The notes beneath the pieces are model-generated. The model was not told the origin of the DNA. It searched no databases and was given only the letters and a program-made list of their open reading frames with translations. This document shows positions 1 to 8,074 of a DNA stretch of 63,912 bases, piece after piece. This DNA comes from Ruminococcus sp. UBA4240. Its GTDB lineage: Bacteria > Bacillota > Clostridia > Oscillospirales > Ruminococcaceae. The stretch is from positions 1 through 63,912 of the forward strand of contig DGXE01000004.1 in assembly GCA_002395525.1 (NCBI GenBank). The letters run 5' to 3'. The first letter of the stretch is position 1, and every line of letters begins with the position of its first letter. The translations under genes and the position numbers were made by a program.

Positions 1-45
1 AAACGCCATAGTACTTCTGACTTTGCATCAGAAATACTATGGCTT
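1..45. repeat. Hairpin repeat, copy 1
   Basis: A stem of about 15 bp (GCCATAGTA..TTCTGA pairing with TCAGAA..TACTATGGC) with a short loop. A second copy in inverted orientation, with the same stem but a different loop, lies at 11929-11970. It may be the terminator of a gene to the left of the window or a small dispersed palindromic element. The stretch just after it (46-64, AAAACTTCTATATAAGTAT) recurs with one change at 13147-13165 next to another hairpin. Confidence 0.6.
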
Positions 46-64
46 AAAACTTCTATATAAGTAT

Positions 65-259
65 CTTTCTTATGTCCGGGGGCTGCTTTTTTGGATAATG
101 TACTGCCTCCTTGATGTGATCCGAAAATATTAAATAACGGTAAAAAAATAATCAGTTTGTAACTGTTTTGTTCAAATGCAATGGAAATGAAGCCCGAAAA
201 TTATGCTAAATCCCCAAAAAAACCGAGGGCAATTTGTTTGATTTATGAATGCATATTTA
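65..259. other. Intergenic region without recognised gene
   Basis: AT-rich spacer between the left-end hairpin and the promoter of the dynamin operon. I see no open reading frame with a ribosome binding site and no recognised RNA motif. Confidence 0.5.
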
Positions 260-289
260 TTGACATTTTTCAAAAAAATGTGTTATAAT
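260..289 (+). promoter_or_regulatory. Promoter of the dynamin-like operon
   Basis: TTGACA at 260-265 and TATAAT at 284-289, separated by 18 bp, in an AT-rich setting about 95 bp ahead of the first GTPase start. No other promoter is seen before 5176, so the three genes probably share this one. Confidence 0.75.
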
Positions 290-386
290 ATTTAAGAATA
301 TTGTAATATGTCAGAATGGCTTTATGATACAGACCTGTGGAAAACAGGCGTATCTTCATATGTGCATTATCCATTGGAGGCTTATG

Positions 387-2456
387 ATGGAAAACACACA
401 GACCTTTGATTTCGCCAGCTATTCTTCGTTCAGGGAGACTGTCAACGATCTCACAGAGACCTTGGGGCAGATACGGGAATATGCTGAATCCCTCGGCCTT
501 GAGAACACGGCAAAGTCCGTGGGGGATGTCATTGACAAGACTGCCGACGAGCACTTCGAGGTGGCTATCGTCGGCGAGTTCAAGCGGGGCAAGAGCACCC
601 TCATCAATGCCATCTTGGGGCAGGAGGTGCTGCCTGCGGACGTTCTCCCTGCAACAGCCACCCTCAACCGTGTCACCTACAGCAAGGATCCTTACGTTGT
701 TGTGGAATACAAGAACGGGGAGAAGGAAAAGGTGGACATAAACCGCCTGGCGGACTATGTTACCAAGCTGTCCTTTGAATCGGAGAAAAAGGCGGAGACC
801 GTCAAGGAGGCAACTGTCTACTATGATACGGACTTCTGCCGCAATCACGTTGATATCATCGACACTCCGGGGCTCAACGATGACGAACAGATGACAAATG
901 TCACCATGTCCATCCTCCCTGAGATCGATGCGGCTGTGTTTGTCATAAGCGCAAACTCCCCCTTCTCCCAGTTTGAGAAGGAATTTCTGGAGAACAAGAT
1001 GCTGACCTCCGACCTGGGGCGCATCATCTTTGCCGTAAACTGCTTCGGCACCTTCTCAAAGGAGGACGAGGACAGGATAGTTGAGACCGTTGAAAAGCGC
1101 ATTGGCAGCTATGTGATGGACAAGGCAAAGAAGGTCATGGGTGAGAATTCCCGTGAGTTTGCGGTATACAAGCGCAAGATAGGAAAGCCCAAGGTAATAG
1201 GCGTATACGCAAAGAAAGCCCTTATGGCAAAGGAATCAGGGGACGCAGCCCTGCTGGAGGAGTCAAACTTCCCCAGGTTCGAGAGCGTGCTTGAGACCAT
1301 GCTCACCAAGGAGAGAGGCTCCATCACTCTGCAGATACTTGCCAACAAGATCATAAGCTCTGCCTCCGAGATAATAAACTCCATCGTTATCCATGAGAAT
1401 GCACTCATCATGGAGACAGACGAATTTATGGACAAGTATCAGCTTGCCATAGAGGAGATCGAGGATATACGTACAAAGAAGCGTGAGGAATTTGTACGCA
1501 TAAACAACGCCGCAAACAAGGTGTTTGAACAGCTGCAGCCTATCCTTGACGAATACTGGGTGAAGATCGAGGAGACTGCTATGCAGGTCATTGATGAGTA
1601 CCCCATGTCCGCTGAGGATCTAAAGCGTGAGAAGCTGAAGATAGTATACGAAAAGCTCACCCAGAAGATAAAGGAAAATATCGAGAACAAGGCGCAGATA
1701 ATCTGCGAGCAGATCCAGAACGACATCAACATAGGCCTTTCGGAAGAGGCGATACGTCTCCAGTCCTTCCAGGATGAGTTCTTTGAATCCCTCAACAAGA
1801 TACAGGAGCTTTTCTCCGTGGAGCCTTCCCGCAGAGAGAGATCCAGCAGCATCACAGACAGCATCATCGGCTCTGTCATAGGTACGGGAGGCATAGGCGG
1901 TCTGTTCGTGGGCTTCAGGGAGGCAGGTGTCAAGGGTGCGCTCTTAGGAGGTGTCACAGGCCTTACCACATGGTTTGCCGCATCCCTGTTCCTGGTGTCC
2001 GTGCTTGCGGGCGGTGCGTTCTTCTCCGCAGCAGGCATATGCCTTATGGCTTTTTCCGGCTTTGCAGGCACCTTTGCGGGCAAGTTTGCCGTGGATAAGT
2101 TCCTTGTGGATGAGAGGATAGAGAAGTTCAAGTCTAATTTCAAGCAGAATGTGTCCAAGCAGTTCCATGAGATGAAGATAAACTCCGACTTTACCGAATC
2201 CGTGCGTCAGCAGGTATTCAACTCCTTCACAGGGCTCAAGAACCAGATCGAGCAGGAGACGGAGATAATCCTCAAGGATACACAGAAGACACTTGACAAT
2301 CTCAACGAAGTAAAGCAGCAGAAGAAGGAAATGTCCGACAACGAAAAGATACGCCTTCAGGGCATTGCGGAGAACGTAGGCGGGATACTGGCGGAGACAT
2401 ACACCCTCCATCAGGCTCTCACCGAGATCCTGTCCGATGAAGCAGAGGAGGCGTAA
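387..2456 (+). CDS. Dynamin-like GTPase with hydrophobic membrane segment
   Basis: Large GTPase of the bacterial dynamin-like family, expected to bind GTP, self-assemble and act on membranes. With the start at 387 (689 aa) the P-loop GEFKRGKS is residues 63-70, a switch-1 threonine lies in PATATLNR, and the G3 motif is DTPGLND. The G4 position reads NCFG, not the usual (N/T)KxD. Long helical regions follow, then a glycine-rich hydrophobic block at about residues 490-585 that looks like a membrane-inserting paddle or paired membrane spans. The ATG at 387 is preferred because GGAGG at 376-380 is 6 nt upstream; ATG 384 is also possible. It is 2 nt from the next gene, so they are surely co-transcribed. 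The family assignment is firm; the cellular job (membrane repair, fusion, phage defence) is unknown. Confidence 0.85.
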   Translation: MENTQTFDFASYSSFRETVNDLTETLGQIREYAESLGLENTAKSVGDVIDKTADEHFEVAIVGEFKRGKSTLINAILGQEVLPADVLPATATLNRVTYSKDPYVVVEYKNGEKEKVDINRLADYVTKLSFESEKKAETVKEATVYYDTDFCRNHVDIIDTPGLNDDEQMTNVTMSILPEIDAAVFVISANSPFSQFEKEFLENKMLTSDLGRIIFAVNCFGTFSKEDEDRIVETVEKRIGSYVMDKAKKVMGENSREFAVYKRKIGKPKVIGVYAKKALMAKESGDAALLEESNFPRFESVLETMLTKERGSITLQILANKIISSASEIINSIVIHENALIMETDEFMDKYQLAIEEIEDIRTKKREEFVRINNAANKVFEQLQPILDEYWVKIEETAMQVIDEYPMSAEDLKREKLKIVYEKLTQKIKENIENKAQIICEQIQNDINIGLSEEAIRLQSFQDEFFESLNKIQELFSVEPSRRERSSSITDSIIGSVIGTGGIGGLFVGFREAGVKGALLGGVTGLTTWFAASLFLVSVLAGGAFFSAAGICLMAFSGFAGTFAGKFAVDKFLVDERIEKFKSNFKQNVSKQFHEMKINSDFTESVRQQVFNSFTGLKNQIEQETEIILKDTQKTLDNLNEVKQQKKEMSDNEKIRLQGIAENVGGILAETYTLHQALTEILSDEAEEA

Positions 2457-2458
2457 GA

Positions 2459-3424
2459 ATGTCACAGAGCAATCCTTTGCTGGATATAAATACATCATTT
2501 GCGGATTATCTTGTGGAGCGCACCCGTTCCTATCAGGAGCACGTTGTGGGGGGCACCCTTGACTACGCCTTTGATGCCGACTTTGCCATCAGGCAGAAGA
2601 TAGGCGGCTTTGCAGGCTGGTCAAGACTTCACAAGGCCATAGTCACAAATGACATACCCAACCGTTTCAAGAAGATATTCCAGTCCTCTGATGCTGCGGG
2701 CTCCATGCAGTATTCAAAGGCATACGAGGCTGCAAAGAAGTGCAGCGAGCGCTTGCAGATAGGCCTTCCCGTCATATTCGTGAGAAAGACGGGGGAGGTG
2801 CCTGAGATAATGAGCCTTGACGGAGAGGGGATAGAACGCTGCATCGTTATGACCGGGGATATAGCCGAGGGCTTTACCTCCGATGAGCTGTGCTATGTCA
2901 TAGGCTGTGAGTGTGGCCGTCTGCAGAACCGTCACGCCGCATTCAACTACGCCTTCACCTACCCCGGCATCAGCAGGGGGGAGACAGGTGACAGCAGCGA
3001 CAAGGGAACGGGCATGAGAGAGCTTTCCTACTCCCTCAACAAGTGGCTCATCGCAGGTGATATAACCGCCGACAGGGCGGGTATAATCTGCCTTGACGAT
3101 CCCACCGCCTTCCCCGAGGTGTTCGCATCCGTAAGGCGCATGGGTCTCCCGGATTCCTACGGCGACCCCAACCCCTACATAGACATAGAGGAGATACTGA
3201 CCCGCTACGAGACCCTCCACGTCACCCCTGTGCGGGAGCTGAAGCTGGGGAACACCACTCCGGATGCCCGCAGGGTCATTGCAGGCATGGAGTTCATCAA
3301 CTGCGAGATACTCTATCTCTGGCGCCCTGACATCCCACGCCCCTCCACCCACATCAGCAACAAGCAGTCCCTTGAGATAAGATGCGACATCATTGCTGAT
3401 GCGGACAGCGGCTATTCGATATGA
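2459..3424 (+). CDS. M48-peptidase-like protein with degenerate metal site
   Basis: A 321-residue protein between two dynamin-like GTPases. No signal peptide or membrane span is evident. Residues 145-159 (YVIGCECGRLQNRH region) align by eye with the M48 pattern in which HExxH is followed by (I/L)xNxH, but the two zinc-binding histidines are Cys150 and Arg154. The later M48 motif ExxAD, which supplies the third ligand, reads DITADRAG at 201-208, with Asp in place of Glu. The fold may be kept while catalysis is lost, giving a pseudo-protease or scaffold. The start is 2 nt after the upstream stop and the stop is 15 nt before the next start, so it belongs to the same operon. The M48 relation is inference from motif order and spacing; the alternative is an unrelated hypothetical protein. 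Confidence 0.55.
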   Translation: MSQSNPLLDINTSFADYLVERTRSYQEHVVGGTLDYAFDADFAIRQKIGGFAGWSRLHKAIVTNDIPNRFKKIFQSSDAAGSMQYSKAYEAAKKCSERLQIGLPVIFVRKTGEVPEIMSLDGEGIERCIVMTGDIAEGFTSDELCYVIGCECGRLQNRHAAFNYAFTYPGISRGETGDSSDKGTGMRELSYSLNKWLIAGDITADRAGIICLDDPTAFPEVFASVRRMGLPDSYGDPNPYIDIEEILTRYETLHVTPVRELKLGNTTPDARRVIAGMEFINCEILYLWRPDIPRPSTHISNKQSLEIRCDIIADADSGYSI

Positions 3425-3439
3425 GGGGAGGTGCCGCAA

Positions 3440-5176
3440 ATGTCTGAAAATTACGATAATGCAGCCCGTGACATAGCCTTTGTCCGGGAACAGATGAAAA
3501 AACTCCTCGACGACAAGGAGCTTTGCGCCACCCTTGGTGATGAATACACCACCAGGATGAAGAAATGGGACACCATCATCGGCAAGAAGCTGGACGAGCC
3601 CTTTTCACTGGTGGTGATAGGGGACTTCAAGAGGGGCAAATCCACTATAATCAATGCCATACTGGGCAGATCCGCAGCCCCCGTGAACGTGGCTCCGGAG
3701 ACATTCACCATCAACCGTTTCTCCTACGGGGAGGCGCCTACGGTGGAGGCGGTGCTTGCAAACGGCAAGCGTGTGACCCTGACCCCCGACGACCTTGCAA
3801 GAGAACGGCTCCTGAATCTGCTGGACTTCTTCCCGGATCAGCTGGAGTACATAGATGTTACCAGCGATGCCCCCATACTAAAGGAGATACAGATAGTTGA
3901 CACACCGGGTCTTTCCGACCTTGACGACCTGGACAACCAGGTGAAGGATTTCCTGATAAAGGCCGATGCGGTCATATATGTGGCATCCGCCCTGTCGCCC
4001 TTCTCCGAGAGCGAGCAGTATTTCATCGCCTCCAACATAGTCCCCCAGAATTTCAGCAAGGTGTTCGTCCTTATCAACATGATAGATGCCATGAACACTA
4101 TGGAGGATATCGAGCGCATAACAAAGCACATTTCCGAGAAGTGCGCCCAGATAATCCCGGTAGCTGAGGTCTTCGGCATCAGCGGCATAGATGAATACCG
4201 CCGCAAGATAGGTCTTAACCGCCCCGACATCAAGGGCTTCCAGGACTACTACGAGGAGCAGTTTTTAAAGTTTGAGCTTGCCATGCAGAGGGAGGTCATC
4301 ACCCAGAAGGACACCATACGCACGGAGCGTGTGTTCTCCATGCTGAAGATAATGATGTCCGACACCCTCAACAGGCTCAACATGATAGGCGACATGATCA
4401 AGATGGACAGGGAGAAGCTGGACAAGCTGTCCTCTGACTTCGAGAATGAATGTTCCACCCTTGCGGCTGCCCTGGATGCACAGAAGCCCAAGATACTCCT
4501 TTCCATCACGGAGATGCAGCAGGAGGCGGAGCACTGGATGTACGAGTTCTTCACCAAGTTGCGTGAGGATATCGTCGCCTGCCGTGCCACCGCAGACGAG
4601 GCTGACATTGAGCGTCACTTCTATTCCTACCTTATGGACAAGGTGGGCGAGGCTTACAGGCGCTGCCTTGAGATACACCAGCAGAAGCTCAACGACATAA
4701 TCAACGACATGGGTGCCCAGCTTTCCAGAAAGCTCGGCATACAGGATCTTGCCTCTGCCCGTATATCCTGTTCTGAGGCGGTGAATGTGAACTCCTTTGT
4801 GGCTGACAAGATAAAGCAGGCCGCATCCCAGGGAGCAGACCGTGACGTGGGCTTCCCCGCCACTACACTGCCCTTCTTCCGCAATATAATGAAGAAGAAC
4901 AAGCAGACCGAGATAATAGACTGTGCCCTTGAGAATTACGACGATATCCGCACAAGCACCATCAAGGATCTGAAGGACTGCTACAAGAACTTCGAGGACT
5001 TTGCCACCGCACAGCTTGACGACATCTACCGCACACAGGAGGAGGTAGGGCGTGAGACCGTATCCCAGGCAATAGAGATGTCCCGCTCCAATGAGAACAT
5101 CGCCGAGATGCGCCGCAACATCTCCGCCGCAGTCGGCATAATCACCGAGGCGGTCAAGGTGCTGGAAAACTATTGA
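3440..5176 (+). CDS. Second dynamin-like GTPase, soluble type
   Basis: Dynamin-family GTPase of 578 aa. The P-loop GDFKRGKS is residues 61-68, switch 1 has a threonine in PETFTINR, G3 is DTPGLSD and G4 reads NMID, closer to the canonical motif than in the partner at 387. The rest is charged and helical; unlike the partner it has no long hydrophobic block, which suggests a soluble subunit. ATG 3440 is chosen because GGGGAGG ends 8 nt upstream; the in-frame GTG at 3431 overlaps that ribosome binding site. Tandem unequal dynamin-like proteins that form a hetero-oligomer are known in Campylobacter (DLP1/DLP2), and this pair may work the same way. A strong terminator follows. Confidence 0.85.
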   Translation: MSENYDNAARDIAFVREQMKKLLDDKELCATLGDEYTTRMKKWDTIIGKKLDEPFSLVVIGDFKRGKSTIINAILGRSAAPVNVAPETFTINRFSYGEAPTVEAVLANGKRVTLTPDDLARERLLNLLDFFPDQLEYIDVTSDAPILKEIQIVDTPGLSDLDDLDNQVKDFLIKADAVIYVASALSPFSESEQYFIASNIVPQNFSKVFVLINMIDAMNTMEDIERITKHISEKCAQIIPVAEVFGISGIDEYRRKIGLNRPDIKGFQDYYEEQFLKFELAMQREVITQKDTIRTERVFSMLKIMMSDTLNRLNMIGDMIKMDREKLDKLSSDFENECSTLAAALDAQKPKILLSITEMQQEAEHWMYEFFTKLREDIVACRATADEADIERHFYSYLMDKVGEAYRRCLEIHQQKLNDIINDMGAQLSRKLGIQDLASARISCSEAVNVNSFVADKIKQAASQGADRDVGFPATTLPFFRNIMKKNKQTEIIDCALENYDDIRTSTIKDLKDCYKNFEDFATAQLDDIYRTQEEVGRETVSQAIEMSRSNENIAEMRRNISAAVGIITEAVKVLENY

Positions 5177-5195
5177 CAGGCTATGCAAAACAAGA

Positions 5196-5230
5196 CCCCG
5201 CCATTCAGGGCGGGGCTTTGTGTTTTTTTT
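5196..5230 (+). terminator. Rho-independent terminator of the dynamin operon
   Basis: GC stem CCCCGCC (5196-5202) pairs with GGCGGGG (5209-5215), followed by a T-rich tract to 5230. It ends the operon that starts at 387. Confidence 0.9.
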
Positions 5231-5242
5231 AAGGCTTGCAGG

Positions 5243-5692
5243 TCAGGTGATTACGGAGCCTTGCAGCCAAGCTTCAAGAAGCTGTTTCAGATGCTCATAG
5301 CGCAGGCGCTTTTCTTCTTTGGCAAAATGCACCTCCCTGAATTGTTCCGGGGCGTTTTCATAGCAAAGCCTCTCATCCCCGAACTGTTCACTGGTAAGGT
5401 CAAAGGTGCAGCCGCCCACGACATTGAAGCAGTGATAATTCCCGTCGGGCCTTCTGATGCCGTACACCTTCCCCCCGAAGATATCCTGGGCAAGAAAGGC
5501 GGTTATGGAGCACTGACCGAGAGTTTTGTTCCCTTCGCTCCACCTGTCCCGCATACGCGGGGCGCAGGTGTCGGCGCACCATACGCCGCACAGGGCATCA
5601 TACAGGTCACAGGGGGTCTCTATCCCCGGGAAGTCCCGGCTCACTGCCTTCACATCTGCGCCTTCACTGCCGTAAAATCCGTATCTGTTCAT
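5243..5692 (-). CDS. YunG-like protein
   Basis: A 149-residue soluble protein. The core holds a tryptophan/cysteine segment (VWCADTCAPRMRDRW), then TLGQCSITAFLAQDIFGG, a HCFN segment and FDLTSEQFG. This order matches the small YunG-like family of Firmicutes as I remember it; its biochemical role is not known to me. The start at 5692 is chosen because AAAGGA lies just upstream and homology-like sequence starts there; an upstream in-frame extension runs through the promoter and is not credible. It is a single gene convergent with the dynamin operon. A promoter is visible at 5781-5809. Confidence 0.65.
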   Translation of the reverse strand: MNRYGFYGSEGADVKAVSRDFPGIETPCDLYDALCGVWCADTCAPRMRDRWSEGNKTLGQCSITAFLAQDIFGGKVYGIRRPDGNYHCFNVVGGCTFDLTSEQFGDERLCYENAPEQFREVHFAKEEKRLRYEHLKQLLEAWLQGSVIT

Positions 5693-5780
5693 AGCATTTC
5701 CTTTCGTTAATGAGTTGTGCTTGGTGTTATGCGGCTTTGCCTTTGATAAGGTCCATGCTCCGCATCCTGTGGACAGTCCT

Positions 5781-5809
5781 ATTATACAGCAAATATCCGG
5801 TGATTGCAA
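5781..5809 (-). promoter_or_regulatory. Promoter of the YunG-like gene
   Basis: On the minus strand TTGCAA (5804-5809), 17 bp, then TATAAT (5781-5786) preceded by TG, an extended -10. The remainder of 5693-5926 holds no gene that I can support. Confidence 0.7.
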
Positions 5810-5926
5810 GGGCTGCAAGGCTATACTGCAACTGAAAACCGGAGAACATATGCATCAGGCGAAGGGTACGGGCTCTGCGCCTTTTCTTTATTGGGAACCA
5901 CCGGTAAAAATTGTTGGCATAAATGG

Positions 5927-5955
5927 TTGACGTTCAGGGGAAATTGTGCTATAAT
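5927..5955 (+). promoter_or_regulatory. Promoter of the chemoreceptor operon
   Basis: TTGACG (5927-5932), 17 bp, TATAAT (5950-5955), with an extended -10 TGC before it. The transcript has a leader of about 115 nt ahead of the start at 6076. Confidence 0.8.
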
Positions 5956-6018
5956 GATTATAAGTGTAGATTGGGGTTCCGTTCCCTTTCGGGGCGGACA
6001 TTGACATAGAAAGTGTAA

Positions 6019-6053
6019 GCGTGGCGTGCCGCTGTTTACAGCGGTGTGTACGC
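6019..6053 (+). other. Stem-loop in the chemoreceptor leader
   Basis: CCGCTG (6029-6034) and CAGCGG (6039-6044) form a perfect stem with a 4-nt loop, and GCGT/ACGC at the outer ends can extend it. It does not match the conserved core of a c-di-GMP riboswitch. Its role is unknown. Confidence 0.4.
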
Positions 6054-6075
6054 ATGAGTGCTGTCGGGGGAAGAT

Positions 6076-8061
6076 ATGACTAAGCTGGAAAGGCATGTGG
6101 GCATCATAGTTGCCGCCATTATTGCCCTTACAATGATAATAACCGTGTCGTTCTCGGTGTTTTACAGTTCTGCCCAGAACAACCGTACATTCCGCAGTAT
6201 CGTTACTGTGGCTCTCAATGTGCTTGAAGAGGATGAGCGCAATGAGGCAAGCAACCTGTCTGTCATGCGTGATACCATGGTGGCAGACGGCAAGGTGGCT
6301 TCTGCTGTGCGCAAGGGGTATGTGGGTGACCTGTCGGAAAAGTATCTGCTGGCAAGCCAGAATTCCGATTTCTACTGCTTCTACACCGATGTGGACGGCA
6401 ACAGGATCTGGTCGAGCATGAACTGCGAGCTGGCAAGCTACGACATCCCTGCCATCAAGCCCGCCATAGAGAACCGCACCATAACCGCAGGCTATCTGGT
6501 GGATGAGAACGTAAAGCTGAGCGCTGTGTACATAGCGCCCGTAATATACAAGACAGGCTCCTCCGAGGTAGTGGGGGCTGTGGTCATCGGCAAGGATCTT
6601 ACGGATGAGACCAACCTTGCCACCCTGAAAAAGGAGACGGGCTGCGACATTGCCATACTCTCCGCCTCAAATATGGATTCAAGGAAGGGCACAGTCCTTT
6701 CCGCTTCAATGGTCAGCTCCACCATATTTGACAGCAAGGGGGAGAAGATACCCTTTGTCCCCACAGAATCCACCCTTCGGACTATTCAGGAGGAGGGGGC
6801 ATATTCCGGCGATCAGCTTATCAACGGCAGGGAATACCTTGTGGAATACAAGCTGGTAAAGGACATAAACGGTGAGCCTGCCGGACTTCTCATGGCGGCT
6901 ATGTCCACAGCAGCAAGCATACAGGAGAGAAATGCCCTTATCATCGTGTCTGCCCTTACCGCCCTGGTGATGATACCCCTTGCATATGTCCTTGTAATGG
7001 TAATGATGCGCAGAGTTGCCCTGTCGCCCCTTTCCAAGGCACGCAAGATCGCCGATGAGATGAGTGCAGGTGACCTGAGCGCCGTCGATGTAGGGGGAAA
7101 GCTCCCCGACAATGAGGTGGGCAGCTTTGTAAACACCCTCACTGATACAAAGCACACTCTTGCAGGGTATATCAAGGACATCAGCTCCATACTCGATTCC
7201 ATGTCAAGAGGGGATTTCACCGCAAAGCCCGCCCTTGAATACAAGGGGGACTTTTCACGGATACAGGAGTCCTTTGAGCTTATCAGACAGCGGCTTTCGG
7301 GCATAGTGCAGGGCATATCCCGCTCCTCCGGAGAGGTGTTCGCAGGCTCCGAGCAGATGTCCGCCGGCTCCCAGATGCTTGCAAGCGGCACTGTGACACA
7401 GGCGGCTGCCATAGATGACTTGACAGTGACTGTAAGCACCATACTTGACAAGGCTCAGGCAAATGCGGCAGGCGCACAGCGTGCAAGGGAGCTTTCCGCA
7501 GGCGTGGAGGAGGCTGCTGAGAAGCAGAATGCCGCCATGAAGCAGCTTATCCTTGCAATGGATGAGATAAACAAGCGTTCCTCCCAGATAGGCGTTATCA
7601 TACAGACTATCGACTCTATCGCCTTCCAGACCAATATCCTGGCACTCAATGCCGCAGTTGAGGCGGCAAGGGCAGGCAAGGCGGGGAAGGGCTTTGCGGT
7701 AGTTGCGGATGAGGTGAGGAACCTTGCCTCCAAGACGGCTGATGCCGCAAATGAGACCACAAAGCTCATATCTGCCACCATAGAGGCTGTAAGCAGCGGC
7801 TCAGGGCTTGTCACCGCCGCCGCTGAGTCCATGGACGACATCACCCGCAGGGCTAAGGAAACATCTGTTCTTGTGGGCACCATCTCGGCGGAGTCCGCAG
7901 AGCAGAACGCACAGATACAAAGCATGAACGTGGCTCTTGACAGGATATCGGGAGTCATCTCCCAGAACTCTGCCACCGCCGAGGAGACAGCCGCCTCCTG
8001 CGAGGAGCTGACGAGCCAGTCAAGAGAGCTTCTCAATCAGGTCAAGGTGCTCAAGGCATAA
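6076..8061 (+). CDS. Methyl-accepting chemotaxis protein
   Basis: Transmembrane chemoreceptor of 661 aa. A membrane span at about residues 8-31 is followed by an extracytoplasmic sensor region of about 240 residues, probably Cache-like, then a second span (about 285-312), a HAMP segment and a long helical signalling domain. The hairpin tip carries FQTNILALNAAVEAARAGK and then GFAVVADEVRNLA, the hallmark of MCPs that contact CheA and CheW. The ligand is unknown. ATG 6076 is chosen for the GGGGGAAG upstream; an in-frame GTG at 6058 is less likely. It is followed after 13 nt by a DUF389 gene. The chemotaxis kinase operon lies about 8 kb away on the other strand. Confidence 0.95.
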   Translation: MTKLERHVGIIVAAIIALTMIITVSFSVFYSSAQNNRTFRSIVTVALNVLEEDERNEASNLSVMRDTMVADGKVASAVRKGYVGDLSEKYLLASQNSDFYCFYTDVDGNRIWSSMNCELASYDIPAIKPAIENRTITAGYLVDENVKLSAVYIAPVIYKTGSSEVVGAVVIGKDLTDETNLATLKKETGCDIAILSASNMDSRKGTVLSASMVSSTIFDSKGEKIPFVPTESTLRTIQEEGAYSGDQLINGREYLVEYKLVKDINGEPAGLLMAAMSTAASIQERNALIIVSALTALVMIPLAYVLVMVMMRRVALSPLSKARKIADEMSAGDLSAVDVGGKLPDNEVGSFVNTLTDTKHTLAGYIKDISSILDSMSRGDFTAKPALEYKGDFSRIQESFELIRQRLSGIVQGISRSSGEVFAGSEQMSAGSQMLASGTVTQAAAIDDLTVTVSTILDKAQANAAGAQRARELSAGVEEAAEKQNAAMKQLILAMDEINKRSSQIGVIIQTIDSIAFQTNILALNAAVEAARAGKAGKGFAVVADEVRNLASKTADAANETTKLISATIEAVSSGSGLVTAAAESMDDITRRAKETSVLVGTISAESAEQNAQIQSMNVALDRISGVISQNSATAEETAASCEELTSQSRELLNQVKVLKA

Positions 8062-8074
8062 AGAGGGAACAGTA

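Noticed and set aside
5956..6075. c-di-GMP riboswitch before the chemoreceptor
   Set aside because: The leader has a hairpin, but the conserved core sequence of the class I element is not recognisable.
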